From NCBI RefSeq assembly GCF_905171765.1, contig NC_053390.1, positions 215,835,927-215,899,926 on the forward strand: a stretch of DNA of 64,000 nucleotides. The letters run 5' to 3'. The translations under genes and the position numbers were made by a program. The notes beneath the pieces are model-generated. The model was given only the letters and a program-made list of their open reading frames with translations. It searched no databases and had not been told where the DNA came from. Position 1 is the stretch's first letter. Each line of letters opens with the position of its first letter. This document shows positions 43,401 to 55,900 of this stretch, piece after piece. Source of the stretch: Bufo bufo. Taxonomy: Eukaryota; Chordata; Amphibia; Anura; Bufonidae.

Positions 43401-46400
43401 TAGTCTAAAGTGGTATGCCTGTCTCTCACATCAGTGTTTGGTCAGTGATTTCCATCAGTGATTTTGAGCTAAAACCAGGTGCGGCTCTAAACACAGAACA
43501 GGTGCAGATCTTTACCTTATGTCTATGGAGGTTCCAATCCTGGTTTTAGCTCACAATCACTGATGGAAATCACCAACCAAACACGGACGTGTGAATGAGG
43601 CTTTAAAGTGGAATTAAGAGAAATATAAAGTGCGTGTGTATTCACCCTCTTTTTAGAATTCAAGTAAAAGAATTTTCCAAGACTTTAAGGCTACATGCAC
43701 ACGACCGTATGTGTTTTGCGGTCCGCCCACAAAAACGGATGCCACCCATTTTTTTTTTGCGGATCCATTGTAAGAATGCCTAAAACAGAGAAGAATAGGA
43801 CATGCACTATTTTTTTTTGCGGGGCTACGGAATGGACATACTGATGCGGACATGAAATGAGTGGGTCCGCATCCCATTCTAAAAAAAAAAAAGCACGAAG
43901 AGACACAGAAACAAACAACGTTCAGGTGCATGTAGCCCAATACTGATGACCTATACTCTGCATAGGTTATCAGTATCTGTTGGGGGGGGGGGGGTCGTCG
44001 ATACCCGGAACCCCTGTCGATGAGCTGTTTGAGATGGCACTGGTACTCCTACTTGCTCACCAAGCACAGTGCCGTACATTGTATAGCGGCTGTGCTTGGT
44101 AACGCAGGTCAGACCCATTCACTTCTATGGGGCTCAGGTCACATGACAGATGAACGTGTCGTCACTGGCCTAGGGAAAGCTGAGAGAAGGCCGCAGCGCT
44201 ACTGCAAGGGCCAATACCTTCTCAAACAGCTGATGGCAGGGGTCCTGGGGGCCGGACCCCCACCATTCAGATACTGATGGCCTATCCTGAGGATAGGTCA
44301 TCAGTATCAAAATCCTGGAAAATCCCTTTGTACAACCGTACAGCCAGTACAAACTGATGACCTATCCTCAGAATAGGTGATCAATATATGATTGATGGAG
44401 GTCTGACTCCTGGCACCCCCGCTGATCAGCCACTTGTAGCGGCAGCGCAGTGCAAATGAAAGTGCTCATCCCATTCAAGAGTCTTCAACACTACTAAGCA
44501 AGTAACATGAAGACCAAGGAGCTCTCCAGACAAGCAAACTTAAGACAAAGATGTGGAAAAGTATTGATCAGGATTTGGTTACAAAAATCCCACAGAGCAC
44601 CATTAAATACATCATTTTTCTGCTGGATTCTGCCATGGACCTGCTCACAGCTTAGTTCCCTGAAATGGAGATCCACAGGATGGGGCTTTATCAAAGAGTG
44701 CTCAGAAAAGAAATCACTGGAATTAACAAAAAAAAAAAATTGAAGTTTTTGGAGGAGTTCACCAAACAGCAAATGGCAGACTCCATAAACAAGTGGAAGA
44801 AGGTGCTCTGGTCAAAAAAGAGACCAAGACTCAAGCTTTGGCCAACATAGGTCATGCTGGGTTTGTGCCATCAGCACAAGAAACCTGGTGGTGGCAGCAT
44901 CATGCTGTGGGATTACAGTTCATAGGCACGAACTGGAAAACTGGGGAAGATTGATGATGGTAAATACAGGGCAATTCTTTAGAAAAACCTGTATAAGGGT
45001 AAAAGCACAATACACTGCAATCCTAAGGTATTGCCATCACCTTCTGAAAACTGAGGGTTCAACCATCAAGACCAACAAGGATTCCAAGAATAAAGGACAC
45101 AGTAAGGCCCCTTTCACACAAGCGAGTATTCCGCGCGGATGCGGGAGGTGAACGCATTGCACCCACACTGAATACCGACCCATTTATTTCTATGGGGCTG
45201 TTCACATGAGCGGTGATTTTCACGCATCACTTATGCGTTGCGTGAAAATCGCAGCATGTTCTATATTCTGCGTTTTTCACGCAACGCAGGCCCCATAGAA
45301 GTGAATAGGGTTGCGTGAAAATCGCAAGCATCCGCAAGCAAGTGCGGATGCGGTGCGATTTTCACACACGGTTGCTAGGAGACGATCGGGATGGAGACCC
45401 CATCATTATTATTTTCCCTTAGAACATGGTTATAAGGGAAAATAATAGCATTCTGAATACAGAATGCAAAGTAAAATAGCACTGGAGGGGTTAAAAAAAA
45501 AATTAAAAATAATTTAACTCACCTTAATCCACTTGCTCGCGTAGCCCGGCATCTCCTTGTGTCTCCTTTGTTGAAGGACCTGTGGTGAGCATTAATTATA
45601 GTTCAAGGACCTGTGATGACGTCACTCCGGTCATCACATGGTACGTCACATGATCTTTTACCATGGTGATTCACCATGGTAAAAGATCATGTGACGTACC
45701 ATGTGATGACCGGAGTGACGTCATCACAGGTCCTTGAACTATAATTAATGCTCACCACAGGTCCTTCAACAAAGGAGACACAAGGAGATGCCGAGCTACG
45801 CGAGCAAGTGGATAAAGGCGAGTTAAATAATTTTTTTATTTTTTTTTAACCCCTCCAGTGCTATTTTACTTTGCATTCTGTATTCAGAATGCTATTATTT
45901 TCCCTTATAACCATGTTATAAGGGAAAATAATACAAGCCACAGAACACCGATCCCAAGCCCGAACTTCTGTGAAGAAGTTCGGGTTTGGGTACCAAACAC
46001 GCACGATTTTTCTCACGCGAGTGCAAAACGCATTACAATGTTTTGCACTCGTGCGGGAAAAATCGCGAGTGTTCCCGCAACGCACCCGCAACGCCCGTGT
46101 GAAAGAGGCCTAATGGGTTGTCCTATGATGCCTTTGGAGATACATGGATAAAAAGGGAAAATTGTTTTAATTAGCTGGAGGGAATCCGATCTCCACAAAA
46201 TCTGGCAGAATAAAAGTTCATATTCACACTACTCCAGACAGACTCCATTCAAATGCAAGTCCACACGTAGCAACCACTGTACAGCCGAAAACCACACCAG
46301 CATTGATTTGTAAAGCTAGTTTAAGTCTGCACTGCTGTTAAACGTCCCAATCTCTCCTACATCACAATATATAGTGTGGGAAATGCTGGCCCCAGCACAA

Positions 46401-49400
46401 ACCTGATATGTTTTCATCCTGTCCATAAGTTATACTTGGCATAAAAACACCCGTACAACAAAATAGTCTCACAGACATTAAAATAGTCGCAAAAATGCCC
46501 TGACTATTTTTATGCCAGACGACCTTAATAAATGACCCCCAATAAGTGCTGTGGTAATTACACCCATCTCGGACCACACTGAGAATGTTTCACGCAGAAA
46601 ACATGCTCGCCTGAAGCTGGCCTCAGGGTTATTTTCACCAGAAGTAATGATGGCAAGATAATGTAAAGCTTCCTCATCGGTGGGAGGTTGTGGGACTAAA
46701 AAACAGGAAATTCAAGCCTATTCCAACCCTCTAAATAGCACATTGGTCACCAAGAAACAAACCACATCAGTACTGTGGTAAAAGTCCAGCACGGGAGGCC
46801 AAAAAAAAAAAAAAACCTTCTTGGTACTAAGGCTTCTCAAAAGTTATCTCCAGAAGTCCCATAGAAATGAATGAAGCAGCGGCGCGCTTCTCCGACCAGC
46901 CGCTTTGACCATTTCAGGGGGACTAGATAGGGTATGGTGTCCCCGTTCCTCTGATTGGTGGGGGACCCAGCAGTAGGACCCCCACTGATCTCATAGTTGT
47001 ACCCTATCCTATGTATAGGGTATAACTGTCTATTACCAGAAGACCCCTGTAAAGCAGTTGGCCACCTATATAGCATTTTAGGTCTCCTTATTGTATGCTC
47101 TTGAATGGTGCCATGGTATAAATTATAGGGATCGACTGATATTCAGGATTTTGAACGTTATCGGTATCGGCATCTATTTTGCCAATATATCGATAACGTA
47201 TGGGGAACACAGAACGCGCTGCTGTCAGCGCTCTCCGTGTTCCCTCAGCAGCACCGGGGAGAAGGAAGCAGTGTCTCTCCCCCCCCCCCCCCCCCCCCCT
47301 GTGCTGCTGCTGCCAATGAGAGGACAGAAGATAGAAGATAGGGGAGGGGCTGTGGCCACCGCTCCACCAATGAAGATAAGCCTTTCATTAATTCATATAC
47401 AGGAGGCGGGAGCTGGCTGCAGAATCACATAGCCGGCTCCCGACCTCTATGAGCTGTAGCTGTGGTCCGCGGTAGTTAACCCCTCAGGTGCCGCGGATCG
47501 CAGCTACCGCTCATAGGAGGTCGGGAGCAGGCTATGTGATTCTGCAGCCAGCTCCCACCTCCTGTATATGAATGATTGAGAGACTTATCTTCATTGGTGG
47601 CGCAGTGCACCCCCCCCCCCAGTATTAATCATCGGTGGCGCAGTGCGCCCCCATCCCAATAGTAAAAACATTGGTGGCGCAGTGCGCCCCCCAGTATTAA
47701 TCATTGGTGGCGCAGTGCGCCCCCCACCCCAATCCTAATAGTAAAAACGTTGGTGGCGCAGTGCGCCCCCCACCCCCATCCCAATCCTAATAGTAAAAAC
47801 GTTGGTGGCGCAGTGCGCCCCCCACCCCCATCCCAATCCTAATAGTAAAAACGTTGGTGGCGCAGGGCGCCCCCCCCCCCCCAGTATTAATCATTGGTGG
47901 CAGTGGCCACAGGATCCCCTCTCCCCTGCTCCTCCGATCGGAGCCCCAGCTGTGTAATCCTGGGGCTCCGATCGGTTACCATGGCAGCCAGGACGCTACT
48001 GAAGCCCTGGCTGCCATGTTTAGCTCCATGCTGCTGTGTGCACAAAGCACAGAGCAGCAGGGACAGTGTGAGATCCTATTCACCCTGATAGAGATCTATC
48101 AGGGTGAATAGGACAAGGGTTCTAGTCCCTAAGGGGGCTAAAAGTTAGTAAAAAAAAAAAAAAAAAAAAAAATAAAAAAAAAAAACACAAAAATATTAAG
48201 TATAAATGAAAAAGATTTACAAAAAATAAATAAATACACATTAACAATAAACATATTAATTTTCAGCAGATTTGTGTAGGAATTTTTTTTCTTTCTCAAA
48301 AATGAAAATTCCCAGAATATCGGTATAAATTATCGGCTATCGGCCTGAAAGTTCACAAATTATCGGTATCGGCCCTAAAAAAAATCAATATCGGTCGATC
48401 CCTAATAAATTACCTTTCTTTCTGCTTTGCCGTTGGTTTGTGGTCGCATCCTCACCTGTAAACAGTGGCTGTGCTGTTCGCGGTACATTCATATGACGTC
48501 ATCCAGTGGGGGGCTCACTTCACCCTGCCATCCATTCAGCAGTGCACGCTCCCGGACTTCACTTCAATGTGCTGCGCAGTCTCCGGAGGAAGCGTTCTGC
48601 AGACGCCTCATCTTCTCCTGCTCCGTTTCTTCATATATGCAGGCTCCAGTCCTGTCTAAGGGCTCATTCCCACAACTGTATGAATGGGTCCGCATCCGTT
48701 CCGTAATTTTGTGGAAAGGGTGCGGACCGCCACAGCACACCATGTGTCATCCGCACTTCCGTTCCGTGGCCACTCAAAGATAAAACATGTCCTGTTCTTG
48801 TCCGCAATTGCAGACAAGAATAGGCATTTCTATAATGGGCTGCCAGTTCCGTTCCGCAAATTGCGAAACGAACACAGGTGGCATCCGTGTTTTGCGGACC
48901 GCAAAACATGGTGCAGTCAATGTGTCCTAAACTTTAAATACAGGTACATCCTGGCAGCAGGATGGAGTTAAGAGAGAGCATCCTTTATTGCAGTGGTGGT
49001 GAACCTATGGCACGGGTGCCAGAGGTGGCACTTAGACTATTTCCAGGGAGTGGGTGCCCACAGAGAGGGCTCTATGATGTACCAATATGCCCTAGACTTT
49101 TCTTGCCCTTCATCAGCGCAGGGCGCACTATGAACGGCACAGGCAGCGCACTGAATGTAGGCAGGATATTATAGCTAAATGATATACTAGATTGGACTGT
49201 AGTATTCAGGGTAAATTGCAGAATTGGCGCTTTGCAATAAATAAGTGGGTTTTGGGTTGCTGTTTGGGCACTCGGTCTGTAAAAGATTTGCCATCACTAC
49301 TTTATGGGGAGTTGGTGCAGAGAAAACTAGGACTGGAGCCTGCATATATGAAGAAGACTGCGCATGTGCAGAACGCTTCCTCCTGCACTTGCGCAGTACA

Positions 49401-52400
49401 AATGATGATGCTTGATGGGACAGGAGCAAGTGGATGTGGATGACACTGAGTCTGCGCAGTAAAATGAAGACCGGGAGCACGCCACGCGCTGCTGAATGGA
49501 TGGGTGAAGCACGCCTCCCACTGGATGACTTCATATGAGCGTGCCGCGAACAGCACAGCCACTGTTTAAGGCAGAAGATGCGACCACAACAGCAAGGTTA
49601 ATTTATACAGCGGAAACATTAAGGAGAAGGCAGACCCCCTTAAAGCTTCTCAGAAATTAATTTTCATTCTGAGCTAGTTCCAGGAAGTATTGCCTATGGG
49701 ACCAAGTACAATGTAAATTATCTTCCTACAGGGAAAACAAGGCATGAGCCCGACTGAAACCAATTGATGGAAGCACTTTGATTTCTATGCATGCCGGAAG
49801 TCCATGGACAGACAAGCACTGCTTCCAACACTTTGAGAAATACATTTTTGTGAGAAAAAAAATAAATAAAAATTGGACGACATTTAAAAGAGGCTATCTT
49901 GGAAAAGATAATGACATCCTCAGGATAGGTCATAATTATCACATCAGCGTCCCATCACCCCCATTGATTTGCTGTTTCAGGGAGCCGATGTGCTCACTGC
50001 AGCTCTGGTGAGTGATGCAGGCTCCCGTCAGCTTTCCAAGGACAGCGCCGTTCATCTTATACTGGCAGAGCTTGGTACTGCGGCTCAGCCCATACATGAA
50101 TGGGACTGAGCTGGAACTAGGCCATGTGACCCATGTACAGTGATGGCCTAGTTACAGGCCGCGGCGCTCAAGACCTCCTCTAACAACTGATCAGCGGGGG
50201 TCCCAAGTGTCACACCCCCGCAGATCTGAAACTGAGGATGAGTCATAAATATCTTTTCCTGGATAACCCCTTTAAAGAGTACCACTTGGATAATGATGGC
50301 CTATCCTCAGCATAGCTCATCAATACCAGATTGGCAGGGATTAGTCTGACTCCCAGAACCCCTGCTGATCAACTGCTCCAGGCAGCCACCATTGCAGACA
50401 GTATACAGTGGACAGAGCTGGAAGCAAAAACTTCCATCCAGTGTGATCCAGGGACACAGTGTCTCCACTCCTATGCAAGTGAATGGGAGCTAAGCTGCAG
50501 ATTATCAGCGTCAGACACTACACAGCACAATCCGTCCACTGTATAGTCTCAAGTGCCGGAAGCTGCCTGAAAAAGCTGATCGCTGGAAGGGCACGGTGTA
50601 GGATCCCTGCCAATCTGATGGCCTATCGTGAGGATAGGCCATCAATATCTAAGTCCCAGAAAACCCCTAAAATGCCTCCCCACATGTCCAGGCCTCTGAC
50701 AGAGGTTATACTTACCTGGTTCCCCAGCCCCCATGTCGCTTCTGACGCCAGCACGGTCACCACATCAACATGTCGCACGGATCAAAACATCCAGCCCTGG
50801 GGGGAAAGGGGGTTTGGGGGACTTAGCCAATAGCAGGCTTTGTCGCTGCCTGCTATTGGCTGCTCCCCCACCCCCCCCCCACCCTTACACTTTCATCCAC
50901 GAGTCGGGAAGACGAAGCGACGGCCGTCAGAAGCGAGACAGGTGCTGGGGAGCCAGCTAAGTATAACCTATGTCAGGGGCCTGGGCATATAGGAAGGCAT
51001 TTTAAGGGTTGGATAACCTCTTTAAGGGTTAGGTTCACACGTGACTAGTTGCAGATTTGCCATATCTGATTTTTGTGCTGGGAGTCTCCAGCAAAGTGAA
51101 TGAGTTTTTAGCAACTCTCAGAGCAGAAATTGACCCGTGCTGTGAATATTAAATCCGCAGCATGTCAATTTATGCTTCATGCACACAACCATATCTTGTA
51201 TCCGTATTCCCATTCATTTCTATGGACAGCAAAGACGGACAGCACAAGAATGTCCACATCTGCAAGTCTGTTCCGCAAATTACAGAACACGTCTTATTCT
51301 CGGCCGTACTGCAGACGAGAATAATTATTTCTAACAATGGGAGTGAGAAAAATGCGACAAGCACTCGGAAGGTGTCCGTATTTTGGGCATGAGGCCTTGT
51401 ACTGTAGATTTCATCCTTTCCAATACAAAGAATGAAATCTGCGCCTAAGCTGCAGCATTTTAGCAACAAAAGCCGTGACACAAAATGCACCAAATGTTTT
51501 TTTCTCTGCACATTACAAAAAGAATACTGCAAAAAAATATCTTCCGCCATTTACTTTACTCACTTCTATAGCGCTGACATATCCCGCATCGCTGTACGGA
51601 CATTAGCATCACCTGTTGTCCCCAGTGGGGCTCACAGTCTAAGTTCCCCATCAGTATGTCTTTGTAATGTGGGAGGAAGCCCACGCAAGCACGGAGGGAA
51701 CATACAAACGCCGTGCAGATGGAGCCTAGGACTCCAGCGCTGCAAGGCACTGACCGCTAAATTTATCTCAAAACTCCCGTCCTGAAAGTCTCCAGATACA
51801 TGCACAAACACGTGTGCGGCAGACTTGAGGTCCAGCGTTCTGCCATTTACACAGGAAATGTATATGACACGGTCACCAAGGAACGCAGTGTAAACAGGAG
51901 GCAATAATGACAGGCAATGTGAAGGCATGAAACCAAAGAGCAAAAACTAGTAGTAATGTGATAAACAGTGATTAAATATTAAAAGAAAATACCCACTGTG
52001 CTGAGTAATGGTAAAGCAGATTATAATGAAATTCCATTAGACAGAGTGGCTGCCAAGCCTGCACCAGCAGGAGCCCCCGGGCGAGCTGGGCATCATGTGA
52101 TCTATGCACAACTAAGGACAAGGGAAACAAGACCAGCGGGGCACCGTGGGTTCCTAGAGGTCTAGCATAAAAATTAACCGTACGTTTCCAGACAGAATTT
52201 CTTTTCTGGCTGCTCACCCTTTCACGAGCACTGGTCAGTCGAATGCTCATTTGGCTGACCGCTATTAGTCCCCGAAGCGCATACACATGTGTTCTCACTA
52301 GGGAGAGAGGAATCTCCCACAGCAGCTAGGATATGCCCCCAATATCTGATGGGACCCACACCTATCTATCGAGCATAGCCCGCAAAGTGAAAGAGGGCGC

Positions 52401-52888
52401 ATGCGCGGCCACTGCTCCATTCATTTCTATGGGAGCACCGAAAATCATCAAGTGCTGGCTCGGCTATTTCCATCAGCCCCACAGAAGTGAAGAGAGCGGT
52501 GGCTGCGCTTGCGCAGTGCGCCCCTATTCATTTCAATGGGACTGCCGAAAATAGACGGCTATTTTCGGTGCTCCCATAGGAATGAATGGAGGGAGGGCGG
52601 CCGCCCATCGGTCCTCCTTCACTTTGCGGGCTCCCAGAGGTGGGACCCACACCTGTCAGACATTAGGGGCATATCCTAACGATATGCCCCAATGTTTAAG
52701 GTAAGACAAACCTTTAAAGATATTGGTCAGGACAGAATGTGTGTGGCATCATGTTCAGGGTTTTTATGCTGTTTTTGAAGTCAGTATCAGGAGTGGATCA
52801 TAAAAGGAGAGAAAGTATAAAGATACAGATACAAGAGGAACAGCTAATGGTGGAAACAGGCCGGATCCTATTATAGTCAAAAGGCTAG

Positions 52889-52933
<45 letters not shown>

Positions 52934-55900
52934 GTGGGGTGACAGAAGCCCTTTAAGATGGGAGTCTCACCTTCAGGAACCCTGCAGATTAGCACAATGA
53001 ATTGTTTACGCAGGCAGAGAGGCTATCCATACAGGCAACTGTGTGACACTGCAGCTACCCACGACCGGCATCCCCACCCACGACATGTTGCAGCATCGCG
53101 TGTCCCGCGCACCTTCCGGAAGATGCAAGCCGCACAGGATGACACTGGGTGCAATGTCGACAGACAGGTTATGAAAGTTGTCAAAGTAATGCAAATGAGT
53201 CACCAGTGGCACGACAACGCCATTCACAATGAACCAGATATTACACCATCTGCTTAGTCACTTCTGTTCCTAGCTTACAAGTAGGGACCATACTAAGGCC
53301 TCGTGCACACAACTGCATCCGTAATGCGGTCAGCAAAATAGCGATCCCTCCGTGTGCATTCTGCAAATGGCTATTCTCACCTCCAATGCAAAACAAGAAT
53401 AGGACGTTCTATAATTTGCTGACAGCACATGGATGAAAACCTTATGCTATTGGCTTTTTTGTGGACCCCATAGAAATGAATGGGTCCTTGTGAAATTACC
53501 AAAAAAACGTGTATTGGAAATGGATGCAAAAAACTGAGCCCTAATATAGACGGGGAATGGAGCGGCAGGAGGAGCACCCCACTGTCACGACCATGTTCAT
53601 GGCCGTGACTCCTTGGGAGCCGCATGCAGTTGCCCGCGGTTTGGTGTTGTGTCAACCGCAGCTGGGGGCACTTTGCTGTTTGCCTCAGGTGCGGTTGCCG
53701 CGGACAACAGGTATGTGTGCGGTTGCTTTAGGTTTATGTATGGTGTTTAGAAGATGTTTGTTTGGTCTTTATTTATTGCAGAATATGGTTTCCTGGGTTC
53801 CCGTGTGATGTCTGTGTGTGCGGTGTCCTTTGTGTTGTTTGTGGACAGCAGCACTTGCACGTGGGTTCCAGGTTGTGTGTCTGTGGCAGGTAAGTGTGGT
53901 TCTAGTTGCACTTACCTGCCATTGCCATATGTCTGTTTATGTTCCCCTTTCTTTATAGCTTGGCCATTTTAGACTTCTGTTACTCCGTGTCCAGGAGGAA
54001 CGGGCTGTCTACCCAGCTCCTAGTACAGGGATCGTCGGAGGGTCAGAAGGGATCCAAGGTTCCTGAGCATGAGCCCTCCTACCTTCAAGGGCGGCTCATG
54101 CAGCTAGGAGTCAGGGTCAGATTAGGGAAGCTCTAGGAGGTGACCTGCTCCCTAATTCTGTGTTTCTGGCCAAGTAGCGACCTTACATGTCCTGATACCG
54201 CACGGCTGAGGGTTTTCCCCATCCTCAGCCGTGACACCCACTTGTGAATACAAAAAAAAAAAATCGAGTCTTGACCAAAAGTCCATGTATACTTTGACAG
54301 CGGCTAGGGATGAGCGAACTTCTGTTTTCAAGTTCGGCATACAAAGTTCGGGTTATCTAAGCATTTCGCTATGGATTCCGCTACCACGGACCATAACTTA
54401 CAGTCTGTGGTAGCGGAATCCATAGATATCCTAATAGCGGCCATTATCCAAAACAGCAGAATCTTTATTTGTTGCAAACCTATACAGGGTCTACTGGATC
54501 TACCGCATCAAGCCCAGAGGGCATCACTAATGGCCCACAGACATCTGGAGAGAACCATCTCCTCCACACCACAACATGAATAGCCAGTGCTGCGTCATTC
54601 ACACCAATGTATTCTCAGTCCACAAAGAACCCAACACAGGAGAAAACAAGGGCAGAAACCATTAAAGAAAAAATAAATAAATACGAAAAACATCATCGCC
54701 AACGCTACTGTAGACCAGACGGTGCCTACACCGATCTCCAGAGAAGCAAGGCCTGGCACAGTCACCTGCAAACAACAATCCGAATGCGGCCACTGGAAAA
54801 AAATAAAATAAAATCACAGCTGGAGATACTGGTGCCACTGGGAGCAGCCCATACCATAAGCTCATATGTGCAGTCATTCTAAGATCGGCTCTAGAATGGC
54901 TCTGGAAAGCTGCATGTGGAAACCCCATTGCCATGGGAAGGGGGGGGGGAAGGTGTACACATAAGGCTGAGTTCACATCTCCGTCAAGGAGATCTGGCAG
55001 AAATGCCGGCTGTTGGCCAGGCAAAACACCATTGCATGAAACCTGCCATTTATGCCAGAAAGCGGCCGGATCCCATTATCGTCAATAGGGATCCAGTGGT
55101 GAGGTAGAAAATCCAGGAATGCCAGATCAGGAACAACCTGCCGGATCTCCTTGACAGATGTGAACGAAGCCTTAGGACACTGCAAGGACAAGTGGAAGAG
55201 TTCCTAATACACAGATACTATGGGAAGTTCCCCCTAGTAGAATATACGTGAGAGTACACGGCAAGCCAGACGTTGTAGGCCTCAATGAGTGGCACCCACA
55301 ACACACGAGCAGAGAGATTATTGCGTGTATTGGCGCACGTGCACCATATTTTTATGCGCACATCTTAGAATTGGTGTGTACAGGTAGGCACACCATGACG
55401 TGGACAGGCACACACACGATATCATGACGTGGACAGGCACACACACACACGATACATTACGTGGACAGGCACACACACACACGATACATTACATGTACAG
55501 GCACACACACACACGATACATTACATGTACAGGCACACACACACACGATACATTACATGTACAGGCACACACACACGATACATTACATGTACAGGGACAC
55601 ACACACGATACATTACATGTACAGGGACACACACGATATCATGACGTGGACAGGCACACACACACACACGATACATTACATGTACAGGGACACACACGAT
55701 ATCATGACGTGGACAGGCACACACACACACACGATACATTACATGTACAGGGACACACACGATATCATGACGTGGACAGGCACACACACACACACGATAC
55801 ATTACATGTACAGGGACACACACGATATCATGACGTGGACAGGCACACACACACACACGATACATTACATGTACAGGGACACACACGATATCATGACGTG

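Larger units (their letters stand above)
43313..45102 (+). mobile_element. Tc1-like transposon, multiply interrupted
   Basis: TATA then CAGTGCCTTGGGGTTTTTTC at 43313 is the left terminal repeat of a common vertebrate Tc1 family, followed by GCACAACCTGGAATTAAAGT. The transposase region resumes at 44508 with MKTKELSRQANLRQRCGKVL and RIWLQKSHRAP. WKKVLWSKKRPRLKLWPT follows near 44795, and then text matching GGTGGTGGCAGCATCATGCT near 44890. Stops and frameshifts are many. MITEs at 43417, 43689 and 43938 separate the 5' end from the body, and another abuts the 3' side at 45106. Confidence 0.78.
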
